The position numbers and the translations under genes are program-made. Of a stretch of DNA of 64,000 nucleotides, positions 46,301 to 55,506 are shown in pieces. The notes under the pieces are model-generated. The model was not told the origin of the DNA, did not search any database, and saw only the letters and a list, made by a program, of their open reading frames with translations. Positions within the stretch are counted from its first letter, which is position 1. Each line of letters starts with the position of its first letter. Origin of the DNA: Nocardioides sp. GY 10127 (GTDB lineage Bacteria; Actinomycetota; Actinomycetes; Propionibacteriales; Nocardioidaceae); the NCBI RefSeq assembly GCF_004919085.1, contig NZ_STGL01000007.1, positions 248,001-312,000 of the forward strand, in the 5' to 3' direction.

Positions 46301-47360
46301 GGTGCTGACCAACGACGGCCCCTCGGACGCCCACGACGTGGTCGTGGGGGAGCGCACCGGGCCCGGGCTCGTCGTCACGGGCGGCGTGGTCGACACCGGC
46401 AGCTTCGACGACGCCACCGGCGAGTGGAGCCTTCCCCACCTGGAGGCCGGGGCGACGGCGACGGCCACGCTGTCGGTCCGCGGCTACGTGCCCGGCACGT
46501 ACGACAACGTCGCGGTCGTGCTGGCCAGCGACTCCCAGGACCCCGACGCGAGCAACGACTCGGCCACGGCGACGACGACCTGGGTGGCCCCCGCGGTCGT
46601 GACGCCGACGGTGACGGTCACCGCGACGGAGACGGCGACGGAGACCGCGACGGCGACCGAGACCGCGACGGCGACGGAGACCGCGACGGCGACGGCGACC
46701 GCGACGGCCACCGAGACGGCGACGGAGACCGCGACGGCGACGGCGACCGAGACGGCGACGGCGACCGCGACGGCCACCGAGACGGCGACGGCGACCGCGA
46801 CGGCGACGGCGACCGCGACCGCGACGGCCACCGAGACCGCGACCGCGACCGCAACGGCCACCGCGACCGCCACCGCGACCCGGACGGCGACCCGCACGGC
46901 CACCGCGACGGCGACGGCCACCCGCACCACCACCCGCACGGCGACCGAGCACGTCACCGTGACGGTGACCCCGGAGGCCGGTCAGACGGTGACGGTGCCG
47001 GGGGCGACGGTGACCCGCACGCGCACCGTGACGCTCACCGACCTGGTGACGCGGACGGCGAGCAGCGTCGTCACCCGCACGATCGCCGGCGACGCCGTCA
47101 CCGTGATCGTCGGGGCGGGCGCGGAGGCGACCGACCAGGTGGCCGGCCCGCTGGCGCCGGACGACGACCTCGAGGCGGACCTCGAGCACCGCAGCGGCCA
47201 CCACCACGAGTGCCACCACTGGTGGATCTGCCTGCTGGTCCTGCTGCTGGTGCTCCTCCTGGCCTGGTTCACCTACCGCCGCCTGCGCAGGCGCTACCTC
47301 GACGCCCGCGAGCGTCGCGAGCAGGCCGCCGGGGCCCCGACGGACGGCGAGTCCGACTGA
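43392..47360 (+). CDS. giant DUF11-repeat surface protein with Thr-Ala-Glu tail
   Basis: 1322 residues; AGGAGGG lies 3-9 bp before the ATG. A basic, His/Pro-rich N-terminus leads to a signal/anchor helix (about 72-93). A carbohydrate-binding-like beta domain (about 110-275) has TNGDFEKPV near its start and KQWAELNANMVSSLYQDV. Six or so DUF11 repeats (about 280-1070) show the recurring TNDGPSxAxNV and V(T/P)AGxT motifs. Then comes a long TA/TE tail (about 1073-1195), a Val/Thr stretch, a His cluster HHHECHHWW and a C-terminal membrane helix (about 1278-1298) with a basic end. It is probably a wall-spanning adhesin or stalk anchored in the membrane. Confidence 0.85.
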   Translation: MTQAGTPAGPEQHPEHAPEHAPEPARHRALRRARLLPAPAPSALLRGPRRARRARRASSGEPPLARGARRAVGSVLAVSLAVAVLGGSLAAVTRAGLPDPSPVEVAPAAATSCPGTVSLTNGDFEKPVLSAGGLVITDQSNVPGWSTTASDHAIEIWNDGHEGYHAAQGKQWAELNANMVSSLYQDVATTPGQTLRWQLLHSGRLGTDTMAVQIGAPGAGVQQAQFSDPVAWNEHSGVYTVPAGQTTTRFSFVSISAAGGNISVGNFLDAISFGTAACLDTTMTATTPAGDGTANVGDTVTYRITTTNDGGNPADAVLLANPLPTGLTFVPGSLRVTTSSGTTTISDASGDDAGEYLSGSRTVRVRLGTGANATVGGELAPGASRVVTYQAVVAAAAAGTTVVDDTDVTFYDDLAAGTLTSTSGEASVVVAPSADLTAALSRSGAAVAGTTSTWLLDVGNDGPSDATNVTASLTVPGSLTGVAASATGGGSCVVTPGTPTSVTCTWPTVAAGVTRTVTLTGDIAPTASAGTSLGFSASVTSDVHETDTSDNVASHTSVVTTSADLTVSLVASPDPAVAGDDVTYTATVTNTGPSTARSVVLTGAVPTGSTFVSASVPGGTCTHQVGNDTVECALGDLGAGASVVVTIVHTLDSAGTGAVDASVAVTSSTSDADPSDNTASVSTAGATSADVHVTLDIAATTGRPGDSVPYTLTVTNDGPSAARNVSFNTVVPAGITIVRPASPYCSATACTIPLLPAGGDVVIAGTADLAAGADVGSFTAGTTAVASTPDPDGSNNSDTVAFDIVLDSDLAVSQDLTGPGGAADAVAGRALGITTTVENVGATRAEDVVLRLPVAANHAVPTVTDPDGGTCSFTGTDSGGIATSGGTVVCQRAVLAAGATWTVVLDTSVPAWFDAASLDVGARVATDSDATPGNDTVDATIAVSQVADLGLDQTGPSADQETGTTAELTLVLTNDGPSDAHDVVVGERTGPGLVVTGGVVDTGSFDDATGEWSLPHLEAGATATATLSVRGYVPGTYDNVAVVLASDSQDPDASNDSATATTTWVAPAVVTPTVTVTATETATETATATETATATETATATATATATETATETATATATETATATATATETATATATATATATATATETATATATATATATATRTATRTATATATATRTTTRTATEHVTVTVTPEAGQTVTVPGATVTRTRTVTLTDLVTRTASSVVTRTIAGDAVTVIVGAGAEATDQVAGPLAPDDDLEADLEHRSGHHHECHHWWICLLVLLLVLLLAWFTYRRLRRRYLDARERREQAAGAPTDGESD
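46617..46960 (+). repeat. hexanucleotide-type coding repeat (GCGACN-rich) in DUF11 gene
   Basis: About 340 bp built from ACG/ACC GCG and GAG/GCC codons gives Thr-Ala-Thr-Glu dipeptide runs. The opposite strand reads Val-Ala and another frame reads Asp-Gly-Asp-Arg, but only the Thr-Ala frame belongs to the gene. Such repeats are prone to length change by slippage. Confidence 0.88.
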
Positions 47361-47366
47361 CGGGCA

Positions 47367-47394
47367 CGGCGGCCCGGGTCGACCCGGGCCGCCG
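47367..47394. terminator. bidirectional terminator, DUF11 gene / methyltransferase
   Basis: Perfect 12-bp stem CGGCGGCCCGGG / CCCGGGCCGCCG with loop TCGA, between convergent genes. Confidence 0.82.
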
Positions 47395-47442
47395 CTCCGG
47401 TCGGGGTACGGGTCGGGGCGCGGGTCGGTGTGGGGGCGCGGC

Positions 47443-48869
<1,427 letters not shown>

Positions 48870-49181
48870 GCCCTCCCCGGCGCACGGCCCGGACCGCAGG
48901 AGTCTGCATCTTTGTGCGATGCGAGAACCTGCGCCAGTCGTGATCTTCCCGGCGGGCCCGACCCGCTGACATCGTTTCCCACGACCCCCCGGAGCCGTCT
49001 CGGGTGCCCCGGGGGGACGGACCTGCCGGCGGTCCACCGCGCACCAGCGCGGAGGACCGCCGCCCAGCTGCCGGCCGACTCGTCCCCGGCCGGCGGACGA
49101 GGTCGGCCTGCGTCCCACCCCCGTGACGCCGGCCGACCTCGTGCACCCTGAGCCCCCCCCGGGAGGTCCGGGGCCCAGCGC
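48870..49181. other. 312-bp gap between convergent dapB and azlD with an AT-richer element
   Basis: No gene is recognised. At 48899-48952 is a stretch of lower GC with inverted repeat GCATC (48906-48910) / GATGC (48918-48922) around TTTGTGC, followed by GAGAACCTGCGCCAGTCGTG. Convergent genes need no promoter here. A second hairpin GCCGGCC / GGCCGGC (49070-49094) could terminate either side. Short open frames through the element (for example a 16-codon one from 48919) are not convincing. Confidence 0.5.
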
Positions 49182-49487
49182 TCAGAGCAGGCGCAGCACC
49201 GCCGCGGCGAGCGCGGCGCCCGCCACGACGACGAGGAACGGCGCGCGCACGAGCAGCAGGAGCGCGGCCACCCCCAGGCCGGCCAGCCGGGCGTCCAGGA
49301 CCAGGCGGGGGCCGTCGCCCACGCTCTGCACCGCCACCAGCGCGGCCAGCAGGGCCACGGGGAGCAGCGCGGCCACGGCGGCCACCCGTGGGTTGGCCAG
49401 GACGCGGGGAGGCACCGAGACGCCGGCCACCTTGAGCAGCCAGCAGCCGAGCGAGCCGGCCAGCACCGCCAGCCAGGCGGCGGTCAC
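49182..49487 (-). CDS. azlD: AzlD-type branched-chain amino acid exporter subunit
   Basis: 101 residues from a GTG that overlaps the azlC stop (GTGA). It has about three to four hydrophobic helices: WLAVLAGSLGCWLLKVAG, VAALLPVALLAALVAVQSVG and a C-terminal LLLLVRAPFLVVVAGAALAA. Length and position directly after azlC identify it as the small partner of the AzlCD exporter for branched-chain amino acids and analogues. Confidence 0.86.
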   Translation of the reverse strand: MTAAWLAVLAGSLGCWLLKVAGVSVPPRVLANPRVAAVAALLPVALLAALVAVQSVGDGPRLVLDARLAGLGVAALLLLVRAPFLVVVAGAALAAAVLRLL

Positions 49488-50233
49488 GACCCCGCTCCCG
49501 GGTGGGTCCCGGCTTCGGCGCCGGCGGGGGCGCCGGCGGGGGCGTCCGGCGCGGGACGCAGGAACCCGACCAGCAGTGCCACCCCACCGGCCGCCAGGAC
49601 GGGCACGCCCGCCAGCGTGACGGGCACGAGCCCGAGGGCGACGGCGGCCGCGCCCAGGGCGACGAGGCGGGTGGTCGTGGTGGTCAGCCGGGGCCACAGC
49701 AGGCCCAGGAACGCGGCGCCCACCGCGGCGTCCAGCCCGAGGGTGCGCGGGTCCGACCACGGCGAGCCGGCCAGCGCGGTGCCGGCGACGGCCCCCACCA
49801 GCGTGAACAGGTTCCACAGGACGAACACCGACAGGCCGGTCACGAGGAAGGCGAGCCGCTCGTGGCCGCGGGAGGACGGGGCCGTGGCCATCGCCGTGGA
49901 CTCGTCGATGACGAGGTGCGCCCCGGCGACCCGGCGCAGGCCGCGCCAGCCCAGCAGCGGCGCCAGGCGCAGCCCGTAGAGCGTGTTGCGCGTGCCGAGC
50001 AGCAGGGCGGTGGCCGCGGCGGCCCCGGCCCCGCCGCCCGCCCCCAGCACCCCGACGAGGGCGAACTGCGAGGCCCCGGTGAACATCGCCAGGGAGAGGG
50101 TGCAGGTCTGGGCCACGCTCAGGCCGCTGGTGACCGCGACGGCCCCGAAGGAGACGCCGTACGCGCCGGTCGCGACGCCGACGGCCAGCCCGTCGCGCAC
50201 CACTGCCCGGCGCGCGCTGCGGGTCTCAGTCAC
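49484..50233 (-). CDS. azlC: AzlC-type branched-chain amino acid exporter subunit
   Basis: 249 residues from a GTG overlapping the end of the GNAT gene by 8 bp. The N-terminal core DGLAVGVATGAYGVSFGAVAV and the AMFTGASQFALVGV motif (about 48-60) are typical of AzlC, as is LLGTRNTLYGLRLAPLL. There are about seven to eight membrane segments. With AzlD it should expel leucine, isoleucine, valine or analogues across the plasma membrane. Confidence 0.9.
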   Translation of the reverse strand: MTETRSARRAVVRDGLAVGVATGAYGVSFGAVAVTSGLSVAQTCTLSLAMFTGASQFALVGVLGAGGGAGAAAATALLLGTRNTLYGLRLAPLLGWRGLRRVAGAHLVIDESTAMATAPSSRGHERLAFLVTGLSVFVLWNLFTLVGAVAGTALAGSPWSDPRTLGLDAAVGAAFLGLLWPRLTTTTTRLVALGAAAVALGLVPVTLAGVPVLAAGGVALLVGFLRPAPDAPAGAPAGAEAGTHPGAGS

Positions 50234-50792
50234 CGGGGTCGGCCAGCGACGTGTGCAGCCGCACCTGCTTGAGGGCCACCCCGCCGCCGACCGGGTCGAG
50301 CTCGCGGTGGGCGCCGTCGGGCCCCCAGCCGGTGGGGACGAGGAACCCGCGCAGGGCGTCGTCGCCGGCGTCCACCCACTGCACCGCCCGGCCGAACCGG
50401 TCCGCGCGCAGGGTGTCGACCGCCGCCTGGAGCAGGCGCGAGCCGTGCCCGCGGCGGCGCTCCGCCGCCGCGACCACGAGCTCGACGACCTCGCCGTCCC
50501 TCCCGGGGTCGCAGTCGGGGTCGCTCGCCGGGGCGGTGACCACCAGACCCACGGGGCGGTGGCGCTCCAGCGCCACGAGCGTGCGGTGCCGGGCGTCGCG
50601 CGGGCGGGCCAGCGTCTCGGCCCACGCGGCGGCCGCGGCGTCCTCCGCCTCCGGGCCCGACGGCACCGCCTCCGGCGGCAGGACGCCGGCGAACCGCTCG
50701 GCCCACGCGCGCAGCTGCAGACGGGCCAGGGCGGCGGCGTCGTCCGCCCAGGCCAGGCGGACCGAGACGTCGGCGGTGGGGGAGGAGGCCAT
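50226..50792 (-). CDS. GNAT family N-acetyltransferase
   Basis: 188 residues from ATG 50792; an ATG at 50801 would add three residues. GNAT elements are visible: an N-terminal VSVRLAWADDAAALARLQLR, the central strand EVVELVVAAAERRRGHGSRLL with an acetyl-CoA loop (RRxGHGS), and the late strand AVQWVDAGDDALRGFLVPTGW. It overlaps azlC, so the three genes are one operon. The acceptor is unknown; acting on the same class of amino acids or analogues exported by AzlCD is only a guess. Confidence 0.82.
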   Translation of the reverse strand: MASSPTADVSVRLAWADDAAALARLQLRAWAERFAGVLPPEAVPSGPEAEDAAAAAWAETLARPRDARHRTLVALERHRPVGLVVTAPASDPDCDPGRDGEVVELVVAAAERRRGHGSRLLQAAVDTLRADRFGRAVQWVDAGDDALRGFLVPTGWGPDGAHRELDPVGGGVALKQVRLHTSLADPGD

Positions 50793-50849
50793 GCGCGGCA
50801 TCCTGCCAGCCGCGTGACCGCGGCCACCCGCTCGGGTCGTGGTGCCGGG

Positions 50850-50855
50850 TAGCGT
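50850..50855 (+). promoter_or_regulatory. -10 box (TAGCGT), leaderless aldo/keto reductase gene
   Basis: TAGCGT ends 7 nt before the ATG at 50863, with no Shine-Dalgarno. Confidence 0.48.
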
Positions 50856-50862
50856 CGCGGCC

Positions 50863-51873
50863 ATGGAGATCCGCAACCTCGGTGCGAGTGGCCTGAAGAT
50901 CTCGGCCATCGCGTACGGCAACTGGCTCACCCACGGCTCGCAGGTCGAGGAGGACGCCGCCACCGCCTGCGTGCGGCGCGCGCTCGACGAGGGCATCACC
51001 ACCTTCGACACCGCCGACACCTACGCCAACACCGCGGCCGAGAGCGTGCTCGGCCGGGCGCTCAAGGGCGAGCGGCGGGAGGGGCTGGAGATCTTCACCA
51101 AGGTCTACTGGCCGACGAACGAGATGAAGCACAACGACTCGGGGCTCTCGCGCAAGCACATCAGGGAGTCGCTCGACGCGTCGCTGCGCCGGCTGGGCAC
51201 CGACTACGTCGACCTCTACCAGGCGCACCGCTACGACGACGAGACGCCGCTGGAGGAGACGATGCTGGCCTTCGCCGACGCCGTGCGGGCCGGCAAGGCG
51301 CTCTACATCGGCGTCTCGGAGTGGACGGCGGAGCAGATCCGCGCCGGTGCCGCGCTGGCGCGGGAGCTGCACGTGCCGCTCGTGTCCAACCAGCCGCAGT
51401 ACTCGATGCTGTGGCGGGTCATCGAGTCCGAGGTCGTGCCCGCGAGCCTGGACGAGGGCCTGGGCCAGATCGTCTGGTCACCGCTCGCCCAGGGCGTGCT
51501 CACGGGCAAGTACCGGCCCGGCGAGGCCTGGCCGGCGGGTTCGCGGGCCACGGACGCCAAGGGCGGCGCGGACATGGTGGCCCGCTGGCTCGACGACGAC
51601 GTGCTCACCCGGGTGCAGCTCCTGCGCCCGCTCGCCGACCAGGCGGGGCTGACGATGGGGCAGCTGGCGCTGGCCTGGGTGCTCCAGAACCACGCCGTCT
51701 CGGCCGCGATCATCGGCGCGAGCCGCCCCGACCAGGTCACCGACAACGTCAAGGCAGCGGGCGTCCGGCTGGAGTCCGACCTCATGGCGGCCATCGACGA
51801 GGCGCTGGAGCCGGTGGTCGTGCGCGACCCGGCGCTCACGACGTCCCCGAAGCGGGCGGACCTGCTGGGCTGA
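50863..51873 (+). CDS. aldo/keto reductase (potassium channel beta-subunit-like)
   Basis: 336 residues. An NADPH-dependent TIM-barrel oxidoreductase. The catalytic tetrad is visible as Asp in TFDTADTYAN, Tyr in the same segment, Lys in EIFTKVYW and His in DLYQAHRYD. NADPH-binding text SPLAQGVLTGKY and AAIIGASRPDQVTDNV is also present. The MEIRNLGASGLKIS start and overall length place it among AKR7/AKR6-like (YghZ, Kv-beta-type) reductases. Substrate unknown. Confidence 0.92.
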   Translation: MEIRNLGASGLKISAIAYGNWLTHGSQVEEDAATACVRRALDEGITTFDTADTYANTAAESVLGRALKGERREGLEIFTKVYWPTNEMKHNDSGLSRKHIRESLDASLRRLGTDYVDLYQAHRYDDETPLEETMLAFADAVRAGKALYIGVSEWTAEQIRAGAALARELHVPLVSNQPQYSMLWRVIESEVVPASLDEGLGQIVWSPLAQGVLTGKYRPGEAWPAGSRATDAKGGADMVARWLDDDVLTRVQLLRPLADQAGLTMGQLALAWVLQNHAVSAAIIGASRPDQVTDNVKAAGVRLESDLMAAIDEALEPVVVRDPALTTSPKRADLLG

Positions 51874-51894
51874 GCCCGAGGGGGGAGGCACCGG

Positions 51895-51922
51895 CACGGC
51901 CCCGGGCGGACCCGGGGCCGTG
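51895..51922. terminator. bidirectional terminator, reductase / DUF3043 gene
   Basis: Perfect 12-bp stem CACGGCCCCGGG / CCCGGGGCCGTG with loop CGGA, between convergent genes. Confidence 0.82.
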
Positions 51923-51945
51923 GCCGGCGGCGGTGCCGCGTCGGG

Positions 51946-52533
51946 TCAGCGGTAGTGCTCGGGCAGCGTCGCGCCCATCTTCACCTGCGGCTTGGGCAGG
52001 CGCAGGAAGCGGACCTGGACGGCGCGGGTGATCGCGTACCAGGTCGAGCCCTTGATGGCGGACGAGCCGGGGAACCGCGCGTTGAGCTGCTTGTGCAGGC
52101 GGAACCGCATCCAGGTGAGGTCGAGGATCGCGAGCAGCAGCATCGCCATCACGATGGCGTTGCCGAGCAGCATCAGCGTCTCGACGCCGGAGTAGGTGAG
52201 CAGGATCGAGACCAGCAGCAGCGGCAGCATGATCTCGACGACCGAGAACCGGGCGTCCACGAAGTCGCGGACGAACCGCCGCTCCGGGCCCTTGTCGCGC
52301 AGCGGCAGGTAGCGCTCGTCGCCGGTGCGCATCGCCTCGCGCATTCGGGACTGCTGGTCGGCGCGGGCGGCGCGCTGCGCCTTCTTGTCGCCGGGGGCGA
52401 CGGCACCGGTGGCCCGGGCGCGGGCCGCGGCCTCGGCCTCCTTGCGGGTGGGGGTCGGGCGACCCTTGCCACCCTCCTTGGGCTCGACCACGGGGGTCTC
52501 GGGGGTCTCGGTCTCGCTCTTGCGGCGGAACAA
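51946..52533 (-). CDS. DUF3043 membrane protein
   Basis: 195 residues from a TTG (52533). The N-terminal third is charged (TPTRKEAEAAARARA, DKKAQRAARADQQSRMREAM in part), followed by two hydrophobic helices (about 95-140). The DERYLPLRDKGPERRFVRD and VDARFSVVEIMLPLLL text is characteristic of actinobacterial DUF3043 proteins. The function is unknown. Conserved next to pspA in several relatives, and here divergent from it. Confidence 0.85.
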   Translation of the reverse strand: MFRRKSETETPETPVVEPKEGGKGRPTPTRKEAEAAARARATGAVAPGDKKAQRAARADQQSRMREAMRTGDERYLPLRDKGPERRFVRDFVDARFSVVEIMLPLLLVSILLTYSGVETLMLLGNAIVMAMLLLAILDLTWMRFRLHKQLNARFPGSSAIKGSTWYAITRAVQVRFLRLPKPQVKMGATLPEHYR

Positions 52534-52894
52534 CGCGGGCTCTCTCTCTTCTCGCGTGCGCGTGCGCGGGCGTGCTCACGAGGGGGAGTCCCCCGGTGCC
52601 CGGGGCACCAGGGTACGGGCGCGGTCCCGCGCGCGGGCAGGGCCGGTCGTCGCGCGGGCCGCGCGCACGGTGCCGGTGGGGTCCTGGCGGGCTTCCCCTG
52701 GCGTACCCGTCCTGCGCCGGGCGGGCCGGGTGACCGCTGCTCACGAGGGACGGCGGGCTCCTCGCCGTCCTTGCCGTCGAGCCGTAGGGTGGGGCCACGC
52801 CGCCGCCGACGTCCACCGACGTCAGCGACGGCGCCGACCAGCCGGCCCCGCCGCCGGCGCAGCCGCAGGCCGAGCACGAGAGGCACCCATCGCG
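52534..52894. promoter_or_regulatory. 361-bp divergent control region of DUF3043 gene and pspA
   Basis: No gene. The 12-mer TGCTCACGAGGG occurs twice in the same orientation (52573-52584 and 52738-52749). The second copy runs into a perfect 8-bp hairpin GGACGGCG / CGCCGTCC (52748-52770). A -10-like TAGGGT (52785-52790) follows, leaving a leader of about 100 nt to pspA. These are candidates for stress-responsive control of the psp genes. Confidence 0.45.
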
Positions 52895-53665
52895 ATGAGT
52901 GTGTGGAAGCGCATGACCCTGATCTTCCGGTCGAAGGCCAACAAGGCCCTCGACCGCGCCGAGGACCCGCGGGAGACGCTCGACTACTCCTACCAGCGGC
53001 AGCTCGAGCTGCTGAGCAAGGTGCGGCGCGGCGTCGCGGACGTGGCCACCAGCCGCAAGCGGGTCGAGCTCCAGCTCAACCAGCTCCAGCAGCAGGCGAC
53101 GAAGCTGACCGAACAGGCGCAGAAGGCGATCTCCGTCAACCGGGAGGACCTGGCCCGCGAGGCGCTCACGCGGAAGTCGGCGCTGGCCCAGCAGATCGCG
53201 GACCTCGAGGCCCAGCACGCGCAGCTCCAGGGCGAGGAGGAGAAGCTCACCCTGGCCCAGCAGCGGCTCCAGGCGAAGGTCGAGTCCTTCCGCACCCGCA
53301 AGGAGACGATCAAGGCCACCTACACCGCGGCCGAGGCCCAGACCCGGATCAACGAGGCCATGTCCGGCATCGGCGAGGAGATGGGCGACGTCGGCCTGGC
53401 CATCCAGCGGGCCGAGGACAAGACCGCGCAGATGCAGGCCCGCGCGGGCGCCATCGACGAGCTCATCGCCTCCGGGGCCCTGGACGACGCCAGCTCGATC
53501 AACGCCGGCGACGACATCGCCCGCGAGCTCGCCGCGCTCTCGAGCCAGGCGGACGTGGAGGCCGAGCTGGCCGCGCTCAAGGGCGGCGCCGCCCCGGAGG
53601 CGCTGGAGCCGGGCGGGGCGATCCTGTCGGAGACCCAGGCCGAGCAGACGAAGGACCAGGCGTGA
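52895..53665 (+). CDS. pspA: phage shock protein A (PspA/IM30/Vipp1 family)
   Basis: 256 residues; GAGAGG precedes the ATG. It is almost entirely coiled-coil helix: SVWKRMTLIFRSKANKALDR at the amphipathic N-terminus, then LDYSYQRQLELLSKVRRGVADV and long Gln/Glu/Ala heptads to about 185. The C-terminal 70 residues are Gly/Ala/Glu-rich. PspA oligomers bind stressed membranes and maintain the proton gradient. The stop overlaps the pspAA GTG. Confidence 0.94.
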   Translation: MSVWKRMTLIFRSKANKALDRAEDPRETLDYSYQRQLELLSKVRRGVADVATSRKRVELQLNQLQQQATKLTEQAQKAISVNREDLAREALTRKSALAQQIADLEAQHAQLQGEEEKLTLAQQRLQAKVESFRTRKETIKATYTAAEAQTRINEAMSGIGEEMGDVGLAIQRAEDKTAQMQARAGAIDELIASGALDDASSINAGDDIARELAALSSQADVEAELAALKGGAAPEALEPGGAILSETQAEQTKDQA

Positions 53666-53940
53666 TCGTCCGGATCCTCGGCGAGGGGCAGTTCGACGTC
53701 GCCGAGTCGACCCTGGACGCCCTGAACGAGCTGGACGCCGCGGTGGAGAAGGCCGTCGAGGCCGGGGACGAGGCGGCGTTCGCGCCGGCCCTCGCCGCCC
53801 TGCTCGCGGCGGTGCGGGCGCAGGGCGAGGCCCACGACCTCGAGTCCCTCGACACCTCCGACCTCATCCTGCCGCCGGCGGACGCGACCCTCGCGGAGGT
53901 CGCCGGGATGCTGGCCGAGGACGGGCTCATCCCCGGCTGA
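53662..53940 (+). CDS. pspAA: PspA-associated protein PspAA
   Basis: 92 residues from a GTG overlapping the pspA stop (GTGA). It begins MIVRILGEGQFDVAES and contains LNELDAAVEKAVEAGDEAAF and the ending LAEVAGMLAEDGLIPG, the pattern of PspAA. It is a partner of PspA in archaea and actinobacteria; in those genomes pspA-pspAA is a stable pair. Cytosolic, no membrane helix. Confidence 0.88.
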   Translation: MIVRILGEGQFDVAESTLDALNELDAAVEKAVEAGDEAAFAPALAALLAAVRAQGEAHDLESLDTSDLILPPADATLAEVAGMLAEDGLIPG

Positions 53941-53990
53941 GCAGGCCGCCCGCTCCGCGGCGACCTTGCCCCGTCGGGGAGGATGGACCC

Positions 53991-54917
53991 ATGGCACGCA
54001 CCCGCTTCGTCGGCGACTCCGGGCTCACCGTCCGGATGACGACCGTCATGTTCCTCCTCGGCGCGCTCTTCGTGGGGTTCCTCGCGATCCTCATGGCGAT
54101 CGCCGGCAGCGCCGGCGGGTACGGGTTCGCGGTGGTCGTCGGCCTCATCGGCATCGGCATCGCCGTCTACCAGTGGTGGAGCAGCGACACCGTCGCGATG
54201 CGGGCGATGCGCGCCCGCGAGGTGAGCCCCCAGCAGGCGCCCGAGCTGCACGGGATGATCGACCGGCTCTGCGCGATGGCGGACATGCCCAAGCCGCGCG
54301 TGGGCATCGCCGACACCCACGTGCCGAACGCCTTCGCCACCGGTCGCTCGCCCGACCGCGCCGTCGTGGTGGTCACCACCGGCATCCTGCGCACGCTGAC
54401 CGCCGAGGAGCTGGAGGGCGTCCTCGCGCACGAGCTCTCGCACGTGGCGCACCGCGACGTCCTGGTGATGACGGTGGCCAGCTCCGCCGGCATCGTGGCC
54501 TCGATGGTCACCCAGGGTGCCCAGTACGGGGCGATCTTCGGCGGCAACCGCCGCGACAACAACAACGGCCTGCCCGTCTGGCTGCTCATGCTCGTCGTCA
54601 GCCTCGTCACCTACGCGGTGAGCTTCCTGCTGCTCAAGCTGCTCTCCCGCTACCGCGAGCTCTCCGCCGACCGCTCGGGCGCCTACCTCACGATGAAGCC
54701 CGCGGCGCTCGCCTCGGCGCTGCAGAAGATCACGGGCGAGATGAACGCCGTGCCGGAGCGGGACCTGCGGGCCAGCGAGAAGATGAACGCGTTCTTCATC
54801 GCCCCGGCGGTGCGGGGCGTCTCCCTGCGGACGCTCACCTCCACCCACCCCAGCCTCGAGCAGCGCCTCGAGCAGCTGGCCCGGATCGAGGCCGAGCTCG
54901 GCCGTCCGACCGTCTGA
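53991..54917 (+). CDS. htpX: HtpX-like M48 family zinc metalloprotease
   Basis: 308 residues; GGGAGGA precedes the ATG. Two N-terminal helices (about 18-60) are followed by the HEXXH motif in LAHELSHVAHRD (about 147-158). A second pair of hydrophobic segments follows (about 162-180 and 190-215), and the third zinc ligand Glu is expected in RYRELSADRSGAYL. HtpX degrades damaged membrane proteins. Placement inside the psp locus fits a role in membrane quality control. Confidence 0.93.
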   Translation: MARTRFVGDSGLTVRMTTVMFLLGALFVGFLAILMAIAGSAGGYGFAVVVGLIGIGIAVYQWWSSDTVAMRAMRAREVSPQQAPELHGMIDRLCAMADMPKPRVGIADTHVPNAFATGRSPDRAVVVVTTGILRTLTAEELEGVLAHELSHVAHRDVLVMTVASSAGIVASMVTQGAQYGAIFGGNRRDNNNGLPVWLLMLVVSLVTYAVSFLLLKLLSRYRELSADRSGAYLTMKPAALASALQKITGEMNAVPERDLRASEKMNAFFIAPAVRGVSLRTLTSTHPSLEQRLEQLARIEAELGRPTV

Positions 54918-54927
54918 GGCCCGGGCC

Positions 54928-55506
54928 GTGGGATTCCTCGACGCCCTCCTCGGGCGCACCAAGCCGAAGCAGGCCAACCTCGACGCGCTGTTCGGCATCC
55001 CGTCGTCCGCGATCACCCTGGCGGCCGAGGCCGGCCTGACCCCCACGGGCACCGGCGCGGTCTGCTACCGCGCCGCCGGGGGAGGGGCGTTCGCCCAGGT
55101 CGAGCAGGAGGTGGTCGAGCTGCTCCGGGCCGACGCCGACGCCCCCGACGTCCGCACCACCACCGACGAGTTCGGCTTCACCTGGCTCGTCGTCGAGGAC
55201 GACCCGGAGGACCTGACCGGCCTCGTCACCGACCTGCACGCGGTGAACACCACCCTGGAGGTGCACGGCTTCGGCCCCGGCCTCCTGTGCTCGCTCCTGC
55301 CGTTCCGCGACGCGGGCGGTCGCGGCTTCGGTCTCGTCTACCTCTACAAGCAGGGCACCTTCTACCCGTTCGCCCCGAAGCCCGGAGGCGGTCGGCAGCG
55401 CGACACCCTGCTGGAGATCCGGGCCCGTGACCTGCTGGCGCAGGACCTGCCCGTGGAGAAGGACCCCCAGCGCTGGCTCGCGGTCTGGGGTGCCCCCGGG
55501 CTCTGA
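54928..55506 (+). CDS. pspAB: PspA-associated protein PspAB
   Basis: 192 residues from a GTG 10 bp after htpX. The start MGFLDALLGRTKPKQANLDA and the internal GAVCYRAAGGGAFAQVEQEV and LYKQGTFYPFAPKPG segments match the PspAB family, which accompanies pspA and htpX in actinobacteria. No membrane segment. The exact role in the PspA response is not established. The final codons are part of a 9-bp tandem repeat. Confidence 0.87.
   Translation: MGFLDALLGRTKPKQANLDALFGIPSSAITLAAEAGLTPTGTGAVCYRAAGGGAFAQVEQEVVELLRADADAPDVRTTTDEFGFTWLVVEDDPEDLTGLVTDLHAVNTTLEVHGFGPGLLCSLLPFRDAGGRGFGLVYLYKQGTFYPFAPKPGGGRQRDTLLEIRARDLLAQDLPVEKDPQRWLAVWGAPGL

Noticed and set aside
43341..47219. A 1292-residue open frame antisense to the DUF11 gene, and a Val-Ala repeat frame at 46484-46957
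   Set aside because: Both mirror the codon bias and Thr-Ala repeat of the sense gene, and have no start-site or domain evidence.
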